From: Geosiphon pyriformis
Taxonomy: Eukaryota; Glomeromycota; Glomeromycetes; Archaeosporales; Geosiphonaceae
Assembly: GCA_016748015.1 (NCBI GenBank)
Contig: JAAOMT010000145.1
Span: 1-22,227 of the forward strand
Direction: 5' to 3'
DNA: 22,227 nt
A program made the translations under genes and the position numbers. The notes under the pieces were generated by a model. It saw only the letters and a program-made list of their open reading frames with translations, was not told the origin of the DNA and searched no databases. Numbering within the stretch: position 1 is the stretch's first letter; each line of letters opens with the position of its first letter. This document shows positions 10,958 to 20,840 of this stretch, in pieces.

Positions 10958-12231
10958 GGCATTAAATCATGTGCTTTTATTTGAAGACAACAAAGAAAAC
11001 AATTTTCAAGAGATGTTTGATAAAAAATTGTGGATAGCAGTAATTAATGACATTGAGAAACAATTTGTTTCATATCGACTTTTTATTAATAATATTTTAC
11101 TTTGCCATGTTATGTTCAAGGTAATTTTTTGGGTAATATTAACAATATTTTTTTCTTTTAGATTAATTTTTTTAAATTACAGGCTGCGAATTACACATTT
11201 GAAGATTGTAAGTTGCTTCTGCGAAAATGGCAACAGCAAATGGATAATACTATTCTTATTGAGTTTTTCGAGAGTATGTAAGTAAATATTTTCTAATTTT
11301 TTTTATAATTAACAATATTTTTTATTTAAGTTTACAACAATCTTGGTGGAATCAAAGAGATCAGAATGAAAATAATTTTGTTCATGAAGTAGTACCTATA
11401 TTAAAATCTTTCTTTGCTTTAAATAAATTACTTGAATGCAATTGGTAAGTAATATATTTCTACTTAATTTTTAATAAATTATTAATTCTACTATTTTTGT
11501 TGATCAATTGATATATTGGATGCATCAACACATCGTAAAAGAAAATTCGATCCTTCACTTCAAGGCAGAAAACCCGATTTCACCATTTTTACATCAACAA
11601 TGAATAAAAAGGAATTTTTGTTTGTGGGGGAAGTGAAATTGCCAAAACATCGTTATTCAAAGGAATTATTTAATGAAGGATTGTTTGGACAAGATGATTA
11701 ATAATGGTATAGAAAGCAAAGAGGCAATCGTTTGTGGGCTTCTTGTTCAAGGTAAGTTTTTGGAATTATAACATTTTATAATATTTTATAATTACATTTT
11801 TTTTCAATACTTAGGATTCCAATGTTCACTGTATGCAATAGATTTGCAATATGATGGAGTTTATAGAATGATTTTTTTGGGTCAATTTTTACTTCCTCGA
11901 AATAATTATGACTTTGGAGTATTGCCCAATGTTATTCAAGTATTGATGAAAGCAAAGGTTAGTACAGACTTTTTTGCTATTTTAAAGATTTGTATTTTTA
12001 ACATCTTGTAATTTTATTTCACAATTATTGTAACGAATACGTGTGAACTTTGTATCAAAAGTTTGCGAAGTTCAAACTTTAAAGCTAAAGTTATTTTAAA
12101 TAAGCAAGATCCGATAGATGGACAAGAAGAAGATAAATTACCAAAACACCATCACGTAAATTGATGATTTGGAATTCATATCATACCTCTATTAAGATTT
12201 CAGCTTCGAGTCGAAGTGTAGATAAGCTGTA
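10958..12231 (+). pseudogene. PD-(D/E)XK-fold-like multi-exon gene, frameshifted
   Basis: Exons can be traced at 10958-11120, 11183-11277, 11331-11444, about 11510-11751 and 11815-11957. Their introns are 53-63 nt long, with matching phases and GTAAGT-like donors. The text runs LLFEDNKENNFQEMF, then KLLLRKWQQQM, then SWWNQRDQNENNF, then DASTHRKRK...GRKPDF...EFLFVGEVKLPKH, then KEAIVCGLLVQGF, YDGVYRMIFLGQFLLPR. GRKPDF followed by GEVK matches the Asp and Glu-x-Lys of PD-(D/E)XK nuclease folds, and the GVYRM..LPR tail fits a family I know from Mucoromycota and Glomeromycota, sometimes linked to Crinkler-like proteins. Two faults suggest loss of function. No AG acceptor is visible between 11450 and 11530, although the donor at 11445 is strong. 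The frame also shifts near 11678, between FNEG and DCLDKMINN. The last part (about 12030-12231) has two overlapping frames, one ending HHHVN at 12164 and another containing NSYHTSIKIS that ends at 12231, so it may hold a further shift. The transposon ends 41 bp upstream. Nuclease activity is inferred, not shown. Confidence 0.6.
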
Positions 12232-12329
12232 ATTTATTGCTCCTAGTTAAATTTTAAATAAGAATATTGGTTAATAAAACAAAAAGTTATAATTTCAATA
12301 ATAAATTTCACCTACCAAAATTTTGCATC

Positions 12330-12935
12330 ATTTTATATCACGTCGCGATTATTTTTTAGCTTCATAAATATGGGATCATTCTTGGGTCCTATACTTGGTC
12401 ACATGGCTAAAAGGACCATAGGGCCTACAATCCTTAAAGCAAAATCTGGTGATTGTTTACGCGTTTAAAAAGAGTCGGATCATTATAAAGTCTCATAATA
12501 ATAATTGGAGTTGCTATTTCGACGAAACTCTACCTGAAGATTACCGCTTGTGAATTTTTACATATACCGATCCAAGCAAACCGGACTTCGCACCGAATTT
12601 CCGGAAGGAGGCTGACAGGTTGCAAAAGGATTTGAAAAATTTGATGAAGAATGGTTCTGAAAATGTTAAGGAGGGTGTTCACCGACTTGATAATGCTTTT
12701 AAGGCTAGCTTTTTGGTTTCTCTTTCTTTTTTTTTACAGGGCGGCTGGTGCGCAGAGGGAAGGATTTACATGACTAGGAGGGCGAACTGCTTGCTGGCCA
12801 TCTGATAATCTGCTTTTTCGTCATGTGTCGCAAGTGAGAACAATTGCTTGCTGCCTACTTTACGGTCTGCTTGTCCGTTATACCCGTTATGGTCTGCCTT
12901 CGGCCTTTCTTTTTGGGATATTTCAATGTCAACAT
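12330..12935 (+). other. GC-elevated patch, unrecognised coding remnant
   Basis: This stretch is plainly richer in G and C than its flanks, with an abrupt change on both sides. One plus-strand frame stays open for about 43 codons from 12423, crosses a single TGA at 12551-12553 and continues to a stop at 12805. It includes NNWSCYFDETLPEDYRL, then TYTDPSKPDFAPNFRKEADR, then LQKDLKNLM and GGWCAEGRIYMTRRANCLL. A separate frame upstream reads MGSFLGPILGHMAKRTIGP (12369 onward). After 12805 the DNA becomes pyrimidine-rich (GGTCTGCCTTCGGCCTTTCT near 12890). I cannot name a family. A LINE or other retroelement 3' part, or a fragment of a conserved host gene, are the likeliest readings. I saw no terminal repeats or target-site duplication. 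Confidence 0.4.
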
Positions 12936-12948
12936 GTCATACTACATA

Positions 12949-13158
12949 CTAATTAGTATGGTTTGTAGGATTATCATATTGAATACTTTTATCAAGTCCT
13001 CGTTTAAATGCATTGATAATATCCTCTTTATTTTTGGAAGAAAATAGAAGAAAATTTATAGCATTCCAATTTTGAGTGATTGATTTGGCTAAAAAATTAT
13101 CAACATGTTGATAAAATTCCATATCTATTTTTTTAATAATAAGTAAATTTATTAGCAT
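12949..13158 (-). CDS. Unrecognised small ORF or gene fragment
   Basis: A 69-codon frame contains the helix-like text EFYQHVDNFLAKSITQNW and NKEDIINAFKRGL. This has a less biased amino-acid mix than frames in the surrounding AT-rich DNA. It could be a piece of a transposase or other broken gene. There is no partner exon and I do not recognise a family. Chance ORFs of this length are expected several times in the window. Confidence 0.22.
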   Translation of the reverse strand: MLINLLIIKKIDMEFYQHVDNFLAKSITQNWNAINFLLFSSKNKEDIINAFKRGLDKSIQYDNPTNHTN

Positions 13159-13249
13159 AAAAAGAACGAATTAATATACTAAAAAAGTCTCAAATATAGT
13201 TATTATAAGGATAAACAGTAAATTATAAAAATAATATTTCAGTTTTTCT

Positions 13250-13423
13250 AATTCCAAATATCGGTCACAGAGTTATAGACTATATTTTGCTTTAGTATAC
13301 TGGAAGAGAGGCCGAAGGTATAATATTTTTTCAAAGTGCTGCGAATTCCAAACATCGGTCACAGGGCTATAGATTATATGAGAATAGGATACTATTTTAC
13401 TTTGGTATAATGAAAAAGAGGCC
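13250..13423. repeat. Direct duplication, 94-bp period
   Basis: Copy 1 (13250-13313) and copy 2 (13344-13423) share ATTCCAAAYATCGGTCACAG, then AGRGYTATAGAYTATAT, then a TTTRGTATA-like core and finally AGAGGCC. Copy 2 carries about 16 extra bases in the middle. The copies are diverged but clearly related. On the minus strand both would read (Y)SVTD-W-N-like, so the unit may come from a dispersed repeat or a decayed coding segment. Confidence 0.75.
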
Positions 13424-14019
13424 TTAGACATATTGATTATAAAGCCAACTATATAAACATAAAATGCTGCTAATGTTATGTTTTCTATTGTAACAATATA
13501 AGAAATAAACACTTAACTATTCTTCGTCAAATGATCTTGGTTTTTCCAAAGTTTGAGAGTGAAAATTATTTTACTTTATATAAATAAATTATAAATTAAA
13601 CTAAAATATCTTATATTTATAAGTTTGCCAAAATGTAAATAATTTATAAAATTTGTTATATGTTTAATAGTTTGTAAAAATTTAAAAAACATTTATAAAA
13701 ATAATAGTGTTTAAACTTAAAATAAAATAAAATAAGCTTTTTTATCGCTTTGAAGTGTTTTTTGCATTGAATAGTTTCAGATAGTTGAAAAAAAATTTGA
13801 ATGTATACTTATTTTAATTAGTCTGAAAGTCTTGTTTGAAATCGGTCAAAAGAGGCGTGATGTCGAACTACGACAAAATTGAAATTATTTCAGAAAATAA
13901 ATAATGTTTGGTACCAATATTAAATAATTTCCTTTTAAGCCTAGTTATTTAAAATATAGTACAATTTTTAAAACACAGCCCCAGAAGATTTTTTTATTCA
14001 AAATACCTTAATATCAATG

Positions 14020-14160
14020 TTATAATATATATAAAAATTGATATGTAGTATTGCCTCCTGCATTTAAACTAGCTTGAATACAGGTAAACATGCTACGAAT
14101 ATTAGCAAGTGCTACCTCCTCTGGAAGGTTTTTTCATTCTTTTTGTATATAGCTCTTAAA
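14020..14160 (-). pseudogene. Tc1/mariner transposase C-terminal remnant
   Basis: On the minus strand one frame reads KSYIQKE-stop-KNLPEEV, then ALANIRSMFTCIQASLNAGG and NTTY. The pattern of an aromatic or polar lead-in, a short amphipathic helix with S-M, and a closing GG-x-T-x-Y is the usual C-terminus of Tc1/mariner-family transposases. One stop interrupts it and nothing recognisable lies upstream of it on that strand, so only the last 40-45 codons survive. The CACAGCCCC near 13975 might be a relic of the element end, but no partner repeat was found. Confidence 0.55.
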
Positions 14161-14439
14161 AAAAAATTTTAAACACGTACATGCATGGGAAATTTTTCAA
14201 TTCAAAGTCACACACTCCTATTTTCTAAAAAATTTTTGGTATAAAATTTGAATTTTGAAATTGCAACTGTTTTTTTTACTATTAATTTTTTTAATTTTAT
14301 GTCAGTTTTACAATCTGGTGGAAAGTGATAGTGGTAATACCATTAGCGAAATTTATCACGCTACCAACCTTCTTGTAGAAAAAGGTTGACGCATAAATGT
14401 TATTTTTGTTTACCACATCTTCCCCGCTATTTCTTTTTT

Positions 14440-15340
14440 TTTTATATACACTTATAAATAGCTTTTTTTTATATAAACAACCAAAACTATGAAATATCTG
14501 AAATAATCTATTAATGCTTATTACATATTTTTATAAACCTATTATTATCTAAATAATAATAAACATGGTTTATAGTTTTTCATTTCAAAACATAATAATA
14601 ATAAGTGGTTTGTTTTTCACAAGATAATGTTGGATGGCAAGCTCTTCTATTATTGGAAAATTAATGTATTTAAGTATATGAAACAGATTATTATTACATT
14701 TAACAATATTTGATTACCAAAGACTAAAAAATTAAGAATTGATATTATTATTCAAAACAAAGTTTAAATATCCAAAAATTGTAGTTAATATTATAACATT
14801 TAAAGATCAAAATATTCAAAATGTATAATTACTGAAATTGTAAGATTAAAATAAGTAAAGATAAAAATAGCACTTTGCAATTTTTTTTCGAATATTGCTT
14901 GATAAAATCATAACCATACAAGAAATAATAATTATTAAATATTTAATTCTTATTTTAAAATATAGTTTAATGTATTTAATTTGTTATTTATTATTATAAA
15001 ATTTTTATTTTTATTTTATTAAAAAGAATTTTTATTATTATTAATAAAGTTATTACGTATATAATAAAATTAAATAAAAAAGATTTTAAATTTATAAAAA
15101 TTTATTATTATTATTTATTTTTATGTAAAATATTGTAAATAAAAAAATAATGTTATATTATTTTCCATATTTTATGCGAAATGCTTATTAAATTAATAAA
15201 CGAATAAAATAAAATAATATTTTGTTGAAAATTATTTAATTATTTTCAAAAAGTGTTCTATATAGGAAAAATAATTTAATGACTGGTCAAAGAACAAATT
15301 CAATGTTTAAAAAGTAGAAAATTATAGGTATAATGAATTT
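14440..15340. other. AT-rich region, no gene seen
   Basis: Apart from an imperfect hairpin just upstream (CAACCTT at 14365 against AAGGTTG at 14382) nothing distinctive was found. The DNA here consists mainly of A/T runs and lies immediately downstream (3') of the minus-strand lipase-like gene. Confidence 0.55.
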
Positions 15341-15344
15341 ACTA

Positions 15345-16756
15345 TTATACATTAGATTTATTAATGTGTCCTCCCCTTAACTTGTTTTGTGAGATTATTT
15401 TTTTAATCATATCTTTGTTAAAGTTCTCACAATTCCTCATGTCTTTTCCAAAATATGGACCATAAGTAAAATATTTATCTTTATCAGTACTCTTGGTTTC
15501 CCTCGAAAAGTAAATCTCATGTATACGAACATTACACGCCTAGAAAGTTTCAAAAAAGTTAATAGTAAAATTTATCTCTTTATTGGCAAATGTAAAAATT
15601 CATACCGGATTTTCGTTGAATAAATGTGTGTTAAAACACTTGTAAACAAGTGGGTCCAAATTTTGCCCACATTCACAGTTTGATTTTTCCTCAGATATAT
15701 CATGTGCTTTAGCATCAATCCAAAATTCTGGTTTAAAGTGTCTATATTGTTCATATGCTATAAGCAGTGATTTTTCTGGTTTCTCAATTTCATCATTCCA
15801 TTTCAAAAAAATTTTTACTCCTCTTATTGGTATATTTGGTAACAAATCATCTGCAATTGTTAGACGATAAATCTTTTTTATAAATTTCAAACGAGAAATT
15901 TAGTAAAAAAAATTTTGGATTATGCTCAAATTACTTATTGTAAACACTCATTAATTTATTAATTACCTCAAGATTGGCTTGAACAAAAGCAGCAAAAATT
16001 TCATTTCCTATTCTTGGCTGGCCAAAAGTAACAACAATGGGCCTCTTTTTCGGTTGATATTTTTTCAAGAACTCGAGAGCAGCAAAGACTACATATGCTT
16101 TTTATAAAAAGAGTACCTTAAATTTAAAATATATTTTTCAATTTCATAATTTTTTTTGATTGATAATAAACTTACGGCCGCTTTGACCGAATCCAGTAAA
16201 GTCAAAGTTTGTAAAATTGTATTGTATCGGCGAACTTTTCAAATAAACTTGAAGTCCATTGAAAAAGTTAGTTTCAAAGTAATTTTTCCACTTAATGTTG
16301 TAGTTTTTCCCGACCCAAGCACCAGTTACGTCTGGGAATTGAACTATTGCAGATAAATCTTGTACATGTTGTCCCAATGCTGCTAAAGAATTGTAATTGA
16401 GGTGTGCAAAACTAAACGTGATTTTTGATTCATCATGTGTCAAAAAAGAAACCGAGGCTTGACGATCAACTACAGTATTTTGGTAAAAAATGATTAGAAG
16501 TCGCAAAATTTAAATTCCCCAATAAGACAAAGTTTCATTGGTTATTATAACTCTGTTGATAGCAGTGCGATATCCAGGCCAAATTTGCCTTGTTAGCAAA
16601 TAGTTTTAGAAGCTCTTTATCATTAACTAAGGTTTTCACATAACGAGGACCCGTAAATTTTCTTGATTTGATGATCGTGATTTCGGATTTATCATTTATA
16701 TCTTTTTTTTGGGAAACTTTGAGATTATTTATTGAAAACTTTTTGACTGGTAGCAT
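15345..16756 (-). CDS. Class-3-lipase-fold protein lacking catalytic Ser
   Basis: Five exons join in phase: 16756-16552, 16469-16176, 16097-15967, 15872-15606 and 15539-15345. They give a 363-residue frame ended by TAA. Introns are 66-94 nt, with donors GTTATA, GTAAGT, GTAATT and GTATGA and AG acceptors; CTAAT and TACTAAA branch-point-like sites are visible. Class-3 lipases are alpha/beta hydrolases that cleave acylglycerols with a Ser-Asp-His triad. Recognisable blocks are LFANKANLAWISHC (about residue 50), ASVSF (about 73), FTGFGQSGPYVVFAALEF (159-176), TFGQPRIGNEIF (190-201), ADDLLPNIP (217-225) and YGPYFGKDMRNC near 325. The elbow normally reads G-H-S-x-G-G. Here it is G161-F-G-Q-S-G, so the nucleophile position is Gly163. 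Asp219 is kept. The histidine of the paralogue's HFGPYF is Thr324 here. It should therefore be an inactive, perhaps ligand-binding, lipase fold. The start at 16756 gives no signal peptide, so a 5' exon may be missing. The plus-strand paralogue begins 600 bp away, divergently transcribed. Confidence 0.75.
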
Positions 16757-16859
16757 CTGCTGAGGATGATGAATACACTCGAATTATTCATCATTTCGTA
16801 TCAAGAAGCAATGGATTTTTTCCAATTTTATTGATTTTGATTGTGACAAAAAAAATTAC

Positions 16860-16936
16860 CAAAGAATGAAAAAAATTATAGCTATAATTTGTAAAAAAAA
16901 AATTGATTTAAAGTACTTTATGAATTCTTTATACAT
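16860..16936 (-). other. Possible signal-peptide exon of lipase-like gene
   Basis: A minus-strand ATG at 16936 opens 25 codons reading MYKEFIKYFKSIFFLQII, then AIIFFIL, a good signal-peptide or anchor shape, followed by a G|GTAATT donor. It lies about 100 bp upstream of the first supported exon, whose start has an acceptor-like CCTCAGCAG at 16757-16765. The donor leaves phase 2 while that acceptor needs phase 0. Either the exon is unrelated, the acceptor differs, or a 1-nt lesion has occurred. Confidence 0.3.
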
Positions 16937-17356
16937 AATGTTTCTTTTTTTTTGAAAAGATCCTTTGTGAAATCTCATTTCAGTTTTGAAATTTATTCCG
17001 GTTATAGATAGAATATGTTTAATGCATATGCATTTATTTGTTTGAAATATCCCTGGATTTCTAAGCTTTTATTTGTCGATTATTAAACAAATATTCTAGT
17101 ATTTTGAATTGCAAAAAGTTTTGTCCCATTTTATACTTAGTTTTCAAATTTCAAAGTATATTTCCCGTGATCATCAAAGAATATAAGAAAATGTACAATC
17201 ATACGAGGAAAAAGTTTGGTTCAACCATTAATTAAGAAACACACACAAAAACCGATTAATATTGGTTCAAAATCTAGCTTTTTACTTTGACCATTGTTAT
17301 TTTTTTTTTAAAAAAAAATTGTAATTTTTTTAATTGCAAAATATATATGCCCAAAT
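16937..17356. promoter_or_regulatory. Shared divergent upstream region
   Basis: The two lipase-like genes face away from each other across this AT-rich interval, so it must hold both promoters if they are transcribed. An A/T run ending in ATATATAT lies about 10 nt before the plus-strand ATG. That is too close to be a TATA box in the usual sense. No specific factor site was recognised. Confidence 0.4.
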
Positions 17357-18787
17357 ATGATTCATAAAATTTTAATCTTTTTGTCCTTTACTCTAATTTC
17401 TCTTTTTCATTTCCAATCTACGAATGAATTTAATATTATAGCTGAGAGCGAACGAATAAGAACTCACAATGAATTTCATTTAAATTCACTAAAAGAAAAT
17501 TTTTCTCTCAGAAACACTCAAACCTCTATTCAGCGATTTTCTATTTCAGCCAGAGGTCTTGATAATAAAGTGGTTGGAATTGGAAACGATAAAGATATAA
17601 TATTTGTAAAAGAAATTGTTGAAGATGCAAAAGTTTTGGCTCAATTGTCATCGAGTGCAACTTTTTCATGGAGAGCGTCTTGTCAACAAATCTTCCCAAA
17701 CTATAAAAACTCCTATCTAAGAGGTACTAGTGATTACCGAGTTTGGGGTCAGCAAAAATTTATTCTTATATTTGGGGAGGTTGGAGTTCTTTTTTGAAAT
17801 CAAAAAATAAAAAGCTATATTCAATGAGATTCCATGGCTCTAAACTTTTGAAACATCACTAAAGCAGTAATGTTTTCTGAAAAGACAATTTTTTTCGGTA
17901 CTGTGGAACAAGATTTTAATTATATTACAGTTGAGCCGTCACACGGAAGATGGGATGCTATTCCATATCCATATGTAGAAGACGAGTTGTCTCTAAAATA
18001 TTTTATAATTATTGGGAACGTTGCTCAGCTCAATTTTGGGAAAAATTCAAAGATTCTGAAAAGAAAAATTATTTAACAAAATTTGTTAATAAATATACAT
18101 TTACAGGCTTTGGTTTTGGAGCTGGTAGATCTAATTTAATTTATGATTACAAAATTCAAAAAAAAACTTTATGATTTAAAAAAAAATTTCAATTTTAGTT
18201 TTAGCGGTATTTGCTTCACTTGAATATAAAAGAAATTATACGGAAACACCAGTTTCCCTTATTACTTTTGGTCAATCACGAATTGGAAATGAACTATTTG
18301 TTCATTATGTGGAACATATGCTTGATAAAACCTGGAGGGTGACTTATGGTGATGATTGGATGCCTAATTTTCCATTTGAAGGTTATAATCGTGAAATAAA
18401 GATGCCAACAGGTTCAAGAACAAGGTATCTCAAAATGTATACAGACACTTGCGAAAAGAATTTTGGATAGAACCTGTATGTGATTTTCTTAAGCCAAAAA
18501 TTTATTTGTGTTATCATACGGCTACTTGACATGAACATGAGATAATTTCAAAATTTTCAAAATGAGTTTTAAAAAGCCCCCCAATTTTACTTCTTTATAA
18601 TTGTCCAAAAAAATATTTTCAGGAATGTAACGGGAGAAATTATTTTCATAAAGCGATATATTCAGGAATCACCTGGGAAGAATTAATTATGAATTACAGA
18701 CAATCGCACCCTGATGAACCACATTTTGGTCCATATTTTAGGCATACCATGCTTCAAAAATGCCCTCTTATTAAAAAGCCTAAATGA
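17357..18787 (+). pseudogene. Secreted class-3-lipase-like paralogue, frameshifted
   Basis: Exons are 17357-17723, 17868-18124, 18199-18475 and 18623-18787. Donors are GTACTA, GTAGAT and GTATGT, and the acceptors AG, one of them a tandem AAGCAG at 17863-17867. Phases match at each junction. The start MIHKILIFLSFTLISLF is a clear signal peptide, so the protein would be secreted. Blocks match the minus-strand paralogue one for one: VLAQLSSSATFSWRASCQQ, FFGTVEQDF, FTGFGFGAVLAVFASLEY, ITFGQSRIGNELF, GDDWMPNFPF, RHLRKEFWIEP and PHFGPYFRHTM. The elbow is G-F-G-F-G-A, so the catalytic serine is glycine (codon 18112-18114). The Asp (18354-18356) and the His of HFGPYF (18722-18724) remain. Two frameshifts break it: one in the A-rich stretch near 17990-18000 and one near 18425-18445, between RYLKM and YRHLRKEFW. 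Unless these are sequencing errors, the gene is dead. Its serine loss is shared with the intact copy and so predates its decay. Confidence 0.7.
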
Positions 18788-19900
18788 GTAAATTTTTTTA
18801 GATATTGCATGCTTTTTTATGATTTAATAATTTTCTCTGTTAGTATGTTTTAAAATAAATTAAGATAGGTAAAATATTCTAAAAAATTAACAATATCTGA
18901 ATCATATTTTATAGATAAAAGTTCTTTTAATCTTCAAACTTTGTTAAAATACAAACAGTAAAATTTATTATAAAATAGTTCAAAAAATAGTAATAAAAAT
19001 TTTCCTATTAAACCAATGTGCTTTTTACTAAAAGCTGCCTTAGTTTACACATTAAATCTGACCAAAATTTTATTGCTCAAAACATTTCCGTTTTAATAAT
19101 GGGAAAAGTATAGAATCTGATATAAAATAATTTCAAACCAATATGAACTCTCTTTCTTAAAATTATTGATGATAAAGTTAAAAAACATGTTTCTAATTAT
19201 ATATAAATATATTATTTTATATTTAACGTCACGCTTTAAGCTAAAAATTACTTTAGAAAGAAAATTCTTCCCTATTTAAAAGATTGAGATAAAAATTATT
19301 GATTATGCAAATTTATAAATGTAACTTTGACACGCCAGACATGTCTAACCTAAAATATGTAATAAAACCGTACCTAATATTTTAGTACTCGCAGATAAAT
19401 TTCTCCTTTTCAAGATTTCTGATGATTTAACTGAAATAATTGTTTTTGTATCCATTTTATGTTTAAAGAACTATGATTGAATTTTATTTTCTAATTTAAT
19501 ATTAGGTAAAGCACAAACAAAATTGTTGTTTAAAAAAATATAGCACGACTTATCACAATTTCTTTTATATGTTCTTTGTTTTTCATTTTTAGTTAATAAA
19601 ACAATCAAACATATATAAAGATCTACATTTTAGTCGCCATTTGAGTTCATTTGTTTAATTTGAACACCAAAAAATTTCCTTTCTTTTTTCTTTTTTTTTT
19701 TTAATGGGACCAAAAATGCATTCAAAGTGTTAATTCAAATTCTTTAGAAATTTAGATTTACATCTAATGAGGTTATGGGTGACATAAACAAAATTAAGGA
19801 AAGTCAAATACCTGGCATAAATAGATTATGTTTATTTTTTATCAATTTGAGAAATCATCTCAAAAGGAAACCAATTGATTCAATTTAAGTTTTCTAATTG
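18788..19900. other. AT-rich region, no gene seen
   Basis: No exon, repeat or RNA structure could be supported downstream of the plus-strand lipase-like gene. A 10-bp palindrome (AGACATGTCT near 19338) is within chance expectation. Confidence 0.55.
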
Positions 19901-20840
19901 TTGAATTTTTATTTTAGAAAAAAATGCCATAATGCTTTCATTGTTAATATCGCGTTCCTGATAAAGACCATAGTTCAATTAAAAGGAAATCTGACAGCTT
20001 CTATTTTTCGAATACTTTGAGTTTCTTCAGAAAATTTTGGAATTCCTTCCACTCAACATTAATTCAAAGATCATTGTATTTCCAGTATATCCGTAGTAGA
20101 CCACAAAAACACATTCTCATATCGTTGTCAAACATTCCCGACTTTTGACAAAGTCCAAATTCAAAATTCAATTGCTTCATATTTTCGATTGAATGAAACC
20201 TGAAAGCTTATTTCAACAACAACAAAAATTAAACTTGTTTTAATATATAAATGTACATTGAACTAAAAATTGTTTGATATTAGGCATTTAAATAACCATC
20301 CTAATACTTTAAAGTAAATGAATGCCCAATATAAAATTGTTTATAAGCAGTGTTTAGATCAAAAAATTTATTGGGAGGACAATGGGAATAATGGGTCAAA
20401 TATTTTTAAATACATGCTTAATTTAAAATATTCAGAAATTCTGGAAATGTAAATCATAGGTCTTCACCATAATCTCTTTTAGTTTCCGACACGCAAAAAC
20501 TTTAGTTCTTTCGTGAACTTTGCTTTCAGATCCCTTTGAAACTTTTTAATAGAGAATGACTCAAACAAAGGGTATTAAGGCCTCGTCTCTCTTGATTTTC
20601 AACAGTTAAAATTGATAAAATAAAGCTTACATTTTGACCTGGTTTTCAATCTTTCAAATTTTACACTCACATTTTTCTTTTGATTTATTCTAAACATAAT
20701 TTGCCAACAGTCGCAAGTTAACTTACTCGTCGCGAAACAAGCTTTTGATCGATCTCTCGCAATTTTCATATCATCGTTATGATTAATCAATGGTCTTGAG
20801 CTGTTCCAGAATTCTTTATCAGTCATAACTTCATTTTTTC

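Noticed and set aside
13273-13512. 79-codon minus-strand frame with a hydrophobic start
   Set aside because: Much of it is translation of the 94-bp duplicated unit, with no family resemblance; better treated as repeat.
14365-14388. Imperfect hairpin CAACCTT/AAGGTTG as a terminator or element end
   Set aside because: A 7-bp arm alone is weak in AT-rich DNA and no matching copy was found to define an element.
15572-15754. 60-codon minus-strand frame in the third reading
   Set aside because: Shadow of the lipase-like exon 15606-15872, which joins in phase to its neighbours.
16156-16356. 66-codon plus-strand frame
   Set aside because: Antisense of the lipase-like exon 16176-16469, whose minus-strand text matches the family.
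16144-16506. Active lipase call from the overall similarity
   Set aside because: No G-x-S-x-G pattern can be read at the elbow in this gene or its paralogue, so an enzymatically active lipase is not supported.
20599-20826. 75-codon minus-strand frame (starts MTDKEFW)
   Set aside because: Looks somewhat protein-like but has no recognised motif and no flanking exon.
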